A DNA stretch of 64,000 nucleotides, taken from NCBI RefSeq assembly GCF_016906535.1, contig NC_057385.1, positions 1,860,001 through 1,924,000 on the forward strand, written 5' to 3'. Both the position numbers and the translations under genes were made by a program. Under the pieces are notes generated by a model. It was not told the origin of the DNA, ran no database searches, and was given only the letters and a program-made list of their open reading frames with translations. Origin of the DNA: Rhizoctonia solani (lineage: Eukaryota; Basidiomycota; Agaricomycetes; Cantharellales; Ceratobasidiaceae). Of this stretch, positions 45,924 through 57,800 are shown in pieces. How positions within the stretch are numbered: the first letter of the stretch is position 1; every line of letters starts with the position of its first letter.

Positions 45924-48889
45924 ATGACCAGCGTTCAGATCAAGACGTTACTCAGCCCCCCTGATGCATCTCTGAGCGAAACACGAGCATTGGAATACCT
46001 TGACTCGAACTTCTCGACATGGGAATCAATAGAGAAACTCTCAAGCCTTGATGCCGAGGTCCAGCGCACTTTTGTTGAGGCTCGGGATCTAGAGAAGCGC
46101 GTGCGTCCATTTCACTGATTAATATTACACTCATTATACGAAACTCAATAGCTGGAAGACTCTCAAAAATCAACGGATATTTTTATTTATGCGACAGTTC
46201 AACGAACAGGATCTTTGCTCGACTCTGCGCAAGAGCTATCCTTGAAAAGACATCTCATTGCAGATGATATTCTGGCGTTGCGCGATGAGCTATCCCCTGT
46301 TGATCCAAAAGGAAAACAGACTCTTCTCTCTGAACTGGAAGAGCTCCACAAACGCATAGCCGAGCTTGAGGGGGCAAAGAACTATTTACAGATTCTGGAA
46401 CGTGGTTTACAGTTAAGGTATGTTGGCCACTGCTTTATGCTGTACCAGTTCAAATGTTCCTTCAAGCGAAAAAGCGGTTCAGGCCATTCGGCAGTCAGCT
46501 ACGATCGTATTTACTACGGCTATTCTGGACCCATTCAGGGACCTCAGTAATTTTGTGTCCAAGGCCGATAGTCTACTCGCCAACGAAGACTCGGAATCGG
46601 AAACACCTACAATCGCAAAATTCTTGCGAGACCTCAGGTCTAGCACGTGGAAGGAAATCAAAGGGGTCTTTTCTAAGTTAGAGCTTTATTGAGATAGTCA
46701 ATCTTTTTTGTATTGACTACTTATTTAGCCGTTTGGTCGAGGCTTCCGAGAAGTTGTCCTGGCCACTGCCAATTAATCTGACCGGTTCATCTAGATCACA
46801 TGTGGAAGCGTTTCAACAGGCATTCATAGATTTACTATCCTTGCAGGCTGAGTGAGTCGCGGCGGAACCATTCACGGTTGATTCTAACATATTCATATCA
46901 GAGGCGAAGCAATACAAACAAGAAATGGAGCTATAGATAATAGGAATGAAAGGGATGGCCTTTATTCGTTGGAAGCACTCATACTTCCCATTGCGCTGCG
47001 CTTCAAGTTTCACTTTGATGGGACCAGGCCAACAAATCGGTTGGATAAGGTACGTTTTTGTATCGAATTCGTTATTCTGGTTAACCGCTTGCAATTCAGC
47101 CAGAGTGGTACTTTACGCATATATCGAACATATCCCATGAGCACAGGGGGTTCATGGAACACTTCATACAACCTCTCATCGACAAATCGCCCTTTCATGA
47201 CATCAATGCTCAGGTAACTATTTTACTACAATTCTAAAGCCTGATAGCTAAGCATGTCATACAGAACGAATTCACGCGGTTGCTGTTTCCCATTCTTGCG
47301 CGCAAGATTAGAAAGAGTGTGCCTCAACTCCTAGCTCAGCCATCGCTGCTGGCCCACACTATTTATCAGGCGCTATTGTTTGACGCAGCCGTGCGAGAAT
47401 CAAGTTTTACTCTGGCCAATACTTGGGAGCACAGGGAGGCAAAGCAGCATAAAGTCAAGGAGTGGCCAGGCGTCGCAGATGTTATACTAAGTCATAAGTC
47501 ATGGTTTGATGAATGGATGGATGCGGAACGCCACTGTGAGCATTTTGAGCGTGTGTTTGATTAAAACTGACTGATATTGCACCAGTTACTGAACATCAGT
47601 ACAATGAAATAATCACTTCGCCTGATGCATTTGGTTTTAGCAATGATGGAAACGAAGAGTTCCAAGCTGACATTCGACCTACTAATTCAGCACGCCGAAT
47701 AAAGGCACTCCTCGAACAGGTTACAGGTAATTTCATTCAACTTCGACTCTTTCCCATCCGCTTATGTGTAATAGAACGTTATCAACCACTCCCTCACTAC
47801 AACCAAAGAGCACGTTTTCTTATTACCGTACAAGTGCCCATTCTTGAAGCCTATTACGCTCGTATATCATCGTCACTAGACGCTTTTGAGACGCTGTCGT
47901 CCTCGTTCGTTCGTGCAGTTCCAGGGGCACTGGCCGGGCAAGTTGGAGCAGGGGTAGACGCACGAAAGCTTACTAGCGGTCATGAAGGTCTTCAGCGCTT
48001 ACTTAAAGCCTATGCTAGTGCCTTCGCAATTAAGGGAGCTATGGAAGAATGGGGGGATAGCATCGTGCGTTTTTATGAGACCAGGACGTCTCAAATCTAA
48101 CGTCACCTACTAGTTTTTCTTAGAGCTTTGGACAGAAATCAACGAAAGATCGGCCCTCCGTGCCAAAGTTGACGCACACCCATCTCTTCCTCAAACCGCA
48201 CCTACATCGACTGTTGAGGAAATCCACGGAACGCTATTCGATGAGCTTATCAGCCAGTACAATTCTCTGGTGGCCCGAGCTGAAGATATGATAATTCGCC
48301 ATATTTGTTCAGAGGTCGAAGGAGAGCTGAAGGGTTACTTTGCAAAGTGCGCATCGTTCTTCCTGGTAGATAAGTCGTCGGCTAACAATTGGATAATAGG
48401 CAATGGGAATCCAGTAAAGACAATGACGAAGGATCAATTGCGGTTCCGGCCACGCTGGTGTCTCCACTTACGATCCTCACAACCCATCTTTCCCTCCTAG
48501 TGAAAACCTTGCCTTCCCCAACCAGTGCCTCTTTGTACCGTCGAATCGCATCTTCGATCGCCTCGCACATCTTATACAGGTCTGTACTTCATTTCGGGCG
48601 TGGTCATATAGTTCCATCTCGTGGAGCAGTGTTTGCGCGGGAGGTTCACTTGTGGATTGAAGCCAGTCAGATGGCAATGCCTAACCGCCGCGTAGAAGCA
48701 GCATGGCAACGCCTAATAGACAGCGCGAAGTTGGTGTCGATACCCGAAGGACCTGAATTTGAAGCGGCCAAGAACGCAGTTTGGAGAGCAAGCGATGAGC
48801 AGTGCGTAGAGTTTGCCGAATTAATAGGAGTGAAGAGCCTGAGCAGGAAGGATATGCAAGACGCTTTAAGAGCGAGGTCCGATTGCTGA
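45924..48889 (+). CDS. RINT1/TIP20 family vesicle-tethering protein
   Basis: Subunit of the Dsl1/NRZ tethering complex that captures COPI vesicles at the ER. About a dozen exons give roughly 780 residues. The N-terminal coiled coil contains LLSELEELHKRIAELEGAKN. The RINT1/TIP1 domain has SLEALILPIALRFKFHFDGT, TNRLDKPEWYFTHI, NEFTRLLFPILARKIRKSVP and KSWFDEWMDAERH. Late helical segments follow (LTTHLSLLVKTLPSPTSASL), ending DALRARSDC. Domain order and length suit the family. It is tail to tail with PEX10, with only 50 bp between the stop codons. Confidence 0.92.
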
Positions 48890-48939
48890 TTGCAATTTAT
48901 ATGTAACAAAGCGATATATAGTATTAATGTATTCTAATT

Positions 48940-50295
48940 CTATAAATTATACAAGGGGAGTAAGCGAGTTGTTTTTAGTGATTGTCGGCATAATGGACAT
49001 TCAGCCTGTGGTAAAGTATTGAGGAGTAGACCAATGTACGAGACAAGAACATCATACCTTCTCATCGCCCCATCCGACAATACAACCCCAGCAAAATAGA
49101 TGACCGCACTCTGTAGACGTGGTTGCAGTTCGCTCTTCAAGACACAAAGCACACCTCCGTCCGACCCGTAACCCAGGGTCAATCGAGGCTATGTGAAGTG
49201 AGGTGAATTCGTCGACTTCTGGATCAACTGTGACTTCTGAGCCCTCGCTCTGCTTCACTAGGATGTCCGAGATAGATCGAGTGTCGATATACTGATGTTG
49301 TTGTATATCACCGTCCTGAGGAGCCAGAAGGGGCTGGCTGTCCGAAAGGGCGAGTGCGTTGGTTGGTTGGGCTGGAGGTGGTGGTTCCAGAAATTTGAGT
49401 TGTTTGTCGAGGAAAATGTATAGCCTGTGTAAGAGCCGGATGCACATGAGAATACCTAAGAAGGAATAGGAAGGAGGGCGTGCGTTGGGGTCGGGTAATA
49501 TACTGGATATCTGTGTTTTGAGTTTGATTAGCGTGCTGACTTGAGTAGGACAGAATCCAGTATGTGCTCACATGTCTGACACCAATAATCCTTTTGATTA
49601 GGCTATAATATGTGCCAGTCATGTAGAAGAAGACCAAGTTGATCTCAGCTGCCGTTTCGACGATGGCCGGTAGAGCACGCAAGTACGTATATAATGAGGA
49701 GTTGTTTGCCATCTGGCTACTTAGTTTAGAATGAATGTAACTAGGTAGGCCGGGGAGTAGAATTAGAGCAGCTCTAAGCTATCATCTCGTTAATAGAGGC
49801 AATGAACGGGTTACAGACACCATACTTTACGACTTGGGAGTGACTTCGTATTAAAACTGTAGGCCCACATTCCTACATACTCTTCCCCAAGAGTTTGTGT
49901 TGCTAATTACGATAGGGTGAGCCAGAATAAAGTAACAGTGAATCCAAAGAATGTACCTCGTAAACATGTGATACTTGAATATAGTACGTTGGCGGCTAGC
50001 TCAACTTCGGCCTCTCTTCGATATAGCCATCTGCTCCCTACGCAAGAACGACACGTCAATAGGGGAAACGAGATATGCTACATCTACTCACCAAGATAGT
50101 TTCTTATTATATCAGATATTTGCTCGCGGAGCTGGGTAATATGCTGAAGGTCTTTCTGGTTCGACCTGACTAACACTATGTTAGACACTGTAAAGTCACA
50201 CAAGCGTGTGACACACTGATTTGTGCCTGTGTGGCAGGCGGAAATGATGGTAGAATGGATTCATCTTGGTTGTTATCGCCAGTAATATTACTCAT
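48940..50295 (-). CDS. PEX10: Peroxisomal RING E3 ligase peroxin-10
   Basis: Peroxisomal-membrane ubiquitin ligase of the Pex2/10/12 complex that recycles the import receptor Pex5. The start at 50295 gives [20 protein letters not shown], then [20 protein letters not shown] with ISDIIRNYL, the conserved N-terminal block. Membrane-proximal exons read [20 protein letters not shown] and [14 protein letters not shown]. The C-terminal C3HC4 RING is [20 protein letters not shown] followed by CWGCI and AECPLCRQ. About 320 residues after splicing. A short first intron splits AQI/I. It is divergent from MGR2, with start codons 158 bp apart. Confidence 0.95.
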
Positions 50296-50452
50296 GTCGG
50301 ACAGTAGCAAGGAGAACAGGCCTCAGAGCGGTTCAAGGTCGTTGAATGCGCTACTCCGGTAGAAGCTGGATTCATACCCGAAATTGTCACGTGAGGAGGC
50401 GAACGGGGGCCATCCATCAAATTCCAATTGCAACCTGACCACAAATCTCAAA

Positions 50453-51051
50453 ATGCAGCGAGGAATTCCGCAACATCATGAGCCATCCGTGTGGCAAAAG
50501 AGCAAGTCAATCCTTGATTGTCCTCCGTAAGTTGCGCTAATGTTCTGAGGTGAATAGTGAAGTAGGTATCTCGATTCTCAGCCAACAATTGCCAAGCCCT
50601 GATGAATTGGCTCCGCTAGAATGGGTGCATTGATGGGCGGAGGTGTAGGTCTGACTATTGGCTTTATATTTGGGTCATATAGCATCTTGCGGTAAGGTCT
50701 AAACGTTTGCTGTATTTAGTAGTCACACTTAAACGATCGCAGAGGCGGTGCTGGACCACGAGGGGCAATGGCCACGCTGTCGCAATACATGCTGAGTAGT
50801 GCAGCTACATTTTCATTCTTCCTGTCGATCGGGTCGGTGGGTAGAGTCATATTCGCAACTTAACACATTTCACGAGGATTTCCGCATTAGGTGATTCGAA
50901 ACGAGGAACTGCTCCCCCGTCTGTGATCGCAGGACAGAAGCAACTTTCTCCGATTATGCAATCGCGGGTTGAGGGGATGACAGCTATGCGCGCAAAATGG
51001 GCGTTAGAGCGTGCAAAAGCGCGTCAGGCCTTGGAGGCACCTCAAAATTAA
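50453..51051 (+). CDS. MGR2: MGR2/ROMO1-family mitochondrial inner-membrane protein
   Basis: Small TIM23-translocase subunit (Mgr2 in yeast, ROMO1 in animals). Exons 50453-50526, 50620-50691, 50743-50836 and 50891-51051. The family core is MGALMGGGVGLTIGFIFGSY, SILRGGAGPRGAMATLSQYM and SAATFSFFLSIGSVIR, two membrane helices with glycine-zipper spacing. After VIRNEELLP the frame stops at 50926, but a C5 run (50914-50918) sits exactly there. One more C opens a basic tail (VIAGQKQLSPIMQSRVEGMT and MRAKWALERAKARQAL) to the stop at 51051, and total length becomes an exact 134 codons. An alternative donor near 50840 would also reach this tail while losing the conserved VIR. The core assignment is firm; the tail is an inference. 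Confidence 0.88.
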
Positions 51052-51179
51052 ATTTGGTGAAAGTAGCGAAGTGTACTGTTATAATTACACAATACACCGC
51101 ATAAATTCTAAATAGGCGTTGCATTTTGGTTTTCGTAGACCTCGATGGATTTATGTTCTCCTCAAAGCAAGAGTATGCT

Positions 51180-51653
51180 TTATTGGGCTGGTTGAATAAG
51201 CGTGATGTTATCTCCCTTGAGGAGAATGCGACCTAAAAGCTATGTATGAGTACGAATAAAGTGGGTTGAGCGGTGGTAGCATACCAACGCTTCGCCTAGG
51301 TTTTGAGTCTTTAGCATAGACCTCCTCAGCTTCATCGACAACTACATTCATAAATTCATCGAACCCCTGGAAACGCGCATGGGCCCTTGAGTCGAATGGC
51401 AGACTTGAGATATCAGTAAAAGCTTACAATGATACGCCCGTGTATTCTCATTTCGACATTATCGTAGAGCCAGATAATAGCTTTGGATTTCTGGTGAAGT
51501 CAGTCATGTTACAAAATTGGGAAATATGGCACGGGACACACTTGTTGCAGGTGCCGAAATATCACATTCTATAACAACATCAGCCCAGTAGTATTGATAT
51601 TGAATAGCACTTACGATGGGCTGAACCATCACGCGCTGCTGGCGGCCACTCAT
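51180..51653 (-). CDS. SME1: Small nuclear ribonucleoprotein SmE
   Basis: Core spliceosomal Sm-ring subunit. The start at 51653 gives MSGRQQRVMVQPI, then short exons NVIFRHLQQ, KSKAIIWLYDNVEMRIHGRI, GFDEFMNVVVDEAEEVYAKD and GRILLKGDNITLIQPAQ. The Sm1 motif (IHGRIIGFDEFMNVVVDEAE) and Sm2 motif (RILLKGDNI) are intact. The length of about 90 residues is standard. At least four introns in so small a gene. It is divergent from the dynein gene, 212 bp between start codons. Confidence 0.95.
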
Positions 51654-51865
51654 GATAGGTTTCTACGTAAAAACGAGACGTATGGTTTCGTGCGGGTTTA
51701 GAGGTGATAGACAAGCCTGAGGGTTGGCAAAGTGGCCACAGGTGAGGCCTTTAATCACGTGCTGGCGCTTGAAGAAATTGGTCATGACCGACGCGACCAT
51801 TTCACGTATATTAGCCTACGACCACGACCCAGTGACGACCGTAGATTGTAGCTAGCTTAGACGTG

Positions 51866-54800
51866 ATGGAGGTGAGAACTCAAGTCTGCTTAAACACGTG
51901 AGAAAGAGCCGCTTATACGCGTATACCCCCAGCCCACAGTTGCTCCATCCTCATCATCGACAGCCGCAGCTGTATCTTTTATTACATTTGTCCAAGAGCT
52001 CAATAAGAAGACCAAGCAATGGGGTCCTATGATAGAACTCTGTGCCAACTCGGAGAAGACTTTAGAACGGTTTAGATACCAGTTTCCCGAGGACTGGCTC
52101 TATAGCGACCAATTACGAGGCGAATGGAGCGCGTACAACGAGATTCTAAAACGCAAGAATGACTCGATTCAGGAGCAAATGGGTCTGTATTTATTTTTAA
52201 AACTACATTTCCACGTGGATAATGACACAGTTTGTAGCTGGCCTCCAATTAAAAACCATTGCCGAAGATAAGGTGGTCGAAAACAAAATCACCGATCTAC
52301 TTGCCGAGTGGGAGGCTGCCCGTCCAGTGCAAGGTCGCATACCAGCCGATGTCGCATTATCGACCATTTCGACATTTGAAGTCAAGCTCAACCGCGTACA
52401 GGAAGATTACGACCTTGTTTGTAGAGCAAAAGAGGCTTTGGGCCTTGAGCTCGTGCGACACCAACGACTGGATCCTGTGATCGAAGAAATGCGCGATTTG
52501 AAGGGAGTATGGACTGCGCTGAGTGGCATCTGGAGCCAAATCCACGAACTCAAGGATATGGTCTGGGCAACCGTTCAGGTAAACGCGTTTGCTCAATCTT
52601 TTGGTCCTATCTCATTAAACGGATTCGTTTTAGCCGCGCAAATTGCGTCAACATATCGACGGGCTGATAGCATCAACCAAAGAACTGCCGAACCGCATGC
52701 GGCAATACGCAGCATTTGAATACGTACAGGAAGTGCTCAAGACCCGTTTAAAGGCCAACACAATTGTAACGGAGCTGAAATCAGAAGCGTTGAAGGAGCG
52801 CCATTGGAAGCAACTCTTTAAGTCACTTAGAGTACCAAGCAATGTTACCCTTTCTCAGTAAGTGATACACAACCCTTAGCATGTCAAGAGATTCACACTA
52901 TTCATTCAGGCTTACCCTCGGCCAAGTTTACGATATGGATCTAAAGAAGAACGAATCCCTCATCAAAGATGTCATTACCCAAGCCCAAGGAGAAATGGCG
53001 CTTGAAGAGTATCTGAAACAAGTCCGCGAAAACTGGACTACATATTCACTAGAATTGGTGAACTACCAGAACAAGTGTCGCTTGATTCGGTATGGGATAT
53101 CATTATTTACGAGCGTGTACATGCTGATATGTCTGGTAGCGGATGGGATGATATTTTTACTAAGTGTGGCGAAAATCTTAACTCACTTGTGGCGATGAAG
53201 CTATCTCCCTACTACAAGGTTTTTGAAGAAGAGGTATGCTTAAAGCAGTTTTTCGACAACATGTTGTTAATGGAAATCAACAGGCTTCTTCCTGGGAAGA
53301 GAAATTGAATCGCATTCATGTACTTTTTGACGTGTGGATTGACGTGCAACGTCAGTGGGTGTATCTTGAGGGTATCTTCTCTGGCTCTGCGGATATCAAG
53401 CACCTCTTGCCAGTAGAATCGGCCCGGTTCCAGAACATCAATTCCGAATTCTTGACGGTAATGAAGAAAGTCTACAAGTCTCCATTCATCCTCGACGTGA
53501 TGAATATCCCTGGTGTTCAAAAATCTTTGGAACGTCTCGCCGACTTACTTACGAAGATTCAAAAAGCTCTTGGTGAATATCTTGAACGAGAGCGTGCATC
53601 TTTCCCGCGGTTTTACTTTGTCGGAGACGAAGACTTGCTCGAAATCATTGGTAACAGCAAAGATATCATTCGAATCATGAAACACCTCAAGAAAATGTTT
53701 GCTGGAATTTCTACTATGATACTCGACGAGGATGTCACTCAGATTCAAGGCATTGCCTCTCGTGAAGGCGAGGAAGTTCGGTTCGCGTCTCCGATACTAC
53801 TCAAAGATTTCCCCAAGATCAACGATTGGCTTGCGAAGCTCGAATCTGAGATGCGAGTTTCTTTGGCTAAATTACTATGTGACTCAGTGGGCGAACTCCA
53901 AGCTTTTTATGGGAATGGGGAGCCGCTGCCTAAGGACAAGTTCCTTGCTTGGGTCGAATCATACCCAGCACAGTTGGTTTCACTCGCAATCCAGGTTGCA
54001 TGGACCTCATCCGTGGAGTCTGCATTGGTCGAAAACGCCGGCCTTGAGAGCGCCCTTTCTACCGTCCGGCAAGGGCTCGAACTCCTCGCCGATGTAGTCT
54101 TGACCGATCTTTCAGCCATCACCCGTCGCAAGTGCGAACATCTCATTACCGAGCTAGTCCACCAGCGCGACGTCATTCGCTCTCTGATTGGACAGAACAT
54201 ACGAGATAATAAGGCATTCCCGTGGCTGTATCAAATGCGTTTCTACCTTGATCGTGCAGCCACAGATCCCCTTGCATGCCTTAGTGTTCATGCTGCCAAT
54301 GCTGAATTCCCTTATGGCTGGGAATACCTTGGTGTTCCCGACCGACTGGTACAAACACCCCTTACCGATAGATGCTACCTTACCCTCACCCAAGCTTTGG
54401 ATACTCAACTGGGAGGTGCTCCGTTTGGTCCTGCAGGAACCGGTAAAACCGAGTCTGTCAAGGCTCTCGGGGTCCAACTTGGCCGGTTTGTACTTGTCTT
54501 CTGCTGCGACGAAACCTTTGATTTCCAGGCCATGGGTCGTATTTTCGTTGGACTATGCCAAGTTGGCGCCTGGGGTTGCTTTGACGAGTTTAACCGGCTG
54601 GAGGAGAGGATCCTGAGCGCCGTGTCCCAGCAGGTGCAGACTATCCAGCAAGGTCTTGCTGCGTTGGCCAAAAACCCTCAAGCCGAGATAGAACTGGTTG
54701 GTAAAACCCTTCGAGTGAACAGAAATCTTGGTGAGTACGTATATGATTCGTGTCGGCCTTGTCTGACATCTCCCAATAGGTATCTTCATCACTACGAACC

Positions 54801-57800
54801 CAAACTATGCGGGTCGTTCCCAATTGCCACCTAATTTGACCAAATTGTTCCGACCGTAAGTCCTGGCTTCACCAGTAAGTAATGCAATTAACGCCCTTAT
54901 TCAGGATGGCTATGACCCGTCCCGATCGGGAGCTCATTGCCCAAGTCATGCTCTTCTCCCAAGGCTTCAGAACCGCGGAAACACTCGCTTCCAAGATTGT
55001 TCCATTTTTCAATCTCTGCGCCGAACAACTTTCTCCTCAACCGCACTACGATTTTGGTCTCCGCGCACTGAAAGCTGTACTTGCTAGCGCTGGTATCCTG
55101 AAAAGAGAACGTTTGCAAACACTTCGTAGCTCCGCTGATGATGAGGATTCGGCTGGCCTTTCTGATGTCTACTCGGAGCAGCTGATTTTAATTCAAAGCG
55201 TGACAGAGACTATCGTTCCCAAGTTGGTTGCGGATGACGTGCCTTTATTGACAAGGTTCGCGCTCGAATCAGCCAAATTGAGATAGTACTGAATTTCTGG
55301 AGTAGCTTGCTGGCCGATGTGTTCCCCGGTATCGATTACGTGCCTGTAGATCTTGACGCTTTGAGGGAGCATATTCATGCTGTATGCACGGAGCGACACC
55401 TCGTCACGGGCGAGAAGTGGATCGCTAAGATTCTCCAATTGTATCAAATCCAGAAGATTCAACATGGTCTCATGATGGTTGGATCCTCGGGCAGTGGGAA
55501 AACGAATGCATGGAAAGTGCTGCTCTCTGCGCTGGAACGATTTGATGGAACCGAGGGTGTGGCTTATGTTATTGATCCCAAGGCTATCCACAAGGACGCA
55601 CTTTACGGAACGCTGGATCCCACGACTCGCGAATGGAATGACGGTCTGTTTACACACATTCTGCGCAAAATTGTGGATGATGTTCGAGGAGAGAGCACCA
55701 AACGACACTGGATCATTTTTGATGGCGACGTAGATCCTGAATGGGTTGAAAACTTGAATAGGTGGGCCGATTGCTAAAGACAGGTTGGTATGTTTACTAA
55801 CCCTTTATTACAAGTGTGCTCGATGACAACAAACTCCTTACTTTGCCCAACGGGGAGCGTCTGAACTTACCGGGTAACGTCCGCATCATGTTCGAAGTCG
55901 AGCATCTCAAGTACGCTACTCTCGCGACTGTTAGTCGATGTGGTATGATCTGGTTCAGTGAAGACACGGTCGACCCTCAGATGGTCTGCCGACACTATCT
56001 TAATACTCTTGAATCCGCAGCGCTCGATGCCGATGACGACGATACCATTGAAACCCCCGCACGCCGCGCTGAAGTTGCTGCATCTGACGACCCGACCCCT
56101 GCTTCAGTCACTATTCAAAGAACTATCGTCAAGATCCTCGAGCCATTCTTCTCTTCAGGTGGCCTTGTGGAGCTTGCATTGGAATTTGCCGACTCCGTTG
56201 ACCATATCATGGATTTCACTACCACCCGCGCACTCAATACTTTATTCTCTTTAATCAATAAGACCGTTCGTAACGTGGTGGAGTACAACAATCAGCATCC
56301 AGATTTTCCACTTTCTCCTGAACGGGTGGAGCAATACGTATCGAAACGGTTGTTAGTTAATCTCATTTGGGCGTTTACGGGCGATGCCAAACTTGATTTC
56401 CGGGCAAAAATGGGCGACTTCTTGAAGGGGCAGACGGGGGTAGATCTTCCTCCATTGCTCCCTGGAAGTTCTCTTATCGACTACGACGTACAAGTTTCAA
56501 CTGGCGATTGGGTCGCGTGGGCTGGTCGAGTCCCATCCATTGATATAGATGCACACGCTGTCACCGCCTCCGATGTTGTCGTTCCAACCATGGACACGGT
56601 TCGCCACGAGGAAGTACTGTACTCGTGGCTCTCCGAGCACAAACCGTTGATGCTCTGCGGCCCACCTGGGTCCGGGAAGACCATGACTCTATTCAGTGCT
56701 CTACGAAAACTTCCCGATCTCGAGGTTGTTGGACTAAACTTCTCAAGTGCCACTACGCCAGAACTCGTTCTCAAGACATTCGAACAATACTGCGAATTCC
56801 GCAAAACACCCAACGGCGTTATCCTTTCCCCGGTGCAGATCGGACGGTGGCTTGTACTGTTCTGCGACGAAATCAACCTCCCAGCAACCGATAAGTATGG
56901 CACGCAACGCGTTATCTCTTTCTTACGCCAGCTGGTCGAGTGTGGAGGATTCTATCGTACGTCGGACATGGCTTGGGTTAAGCTTGAGCGCATACAGTTT
57001 GTTGGCGCTTGCAATCCTCCTACTGATCCCGGGCGAGTTCCTCTCAGTCATCGCTTCCTTCGACATGCACCTCTCGTTATGGTCGACTATCCTGGTGAAA
57101 TCTCCCTCAAGCAAATCTACGGCACTTACTCGCGTGGTCTCCTTAAAGTGCTCCCCAACCTTCGCCAATATGCTGAACCCCTCACCGATGCCATGGTCGA
57201 ATTCTATCTGGCCTCCCAAAAACGATTCACGACTGATGCACAAGCCCATTATGTCTACAGCCCTCGCGAACTCACTCGCTGGGTACGTGGTATATACGAA
57301 GCTATCAGGCCTCTCGAATCGCTCTCTGCTGAGGGATTGGTACGAGTCTGGGCACACGAGGCTCTGAGGCTCTTCCAAGATCGCCTCGTCAATGAAGAAG
57401 AGCGAGCTTGGACCGACGAACACATTGATTCATATGCGATGCAACACTTCCCTACTATCAATAAGGACGAAGCCCTTTCTCGCCCAATTCTCTTCTCAAA
57501 CTGGACATCCCGTCATTATATTCCTGTCAACCGGGAACAATTGCGAGAATATACCAAGGCTCGGCTACGTGTATTTCACGAAGAGGAACTCGATGTGCAG
57601 CTCGTGTTATTCAACGATGTGCTCGACCATGTACTCCGGATCGATCGTGTATTCCGCCAAGTTCAAGGCCACTTGCTTTTGATTGGGGTTAGTGGTAGCG
57701 GCAAGGTCAGTGCATACTTGTTTATATGCGTTTTATTCTCACTTTTCGGGTAGACTACGTTATCACGCTTTGTTGCTTGGATGAATGGCCTGAGTGTTTT

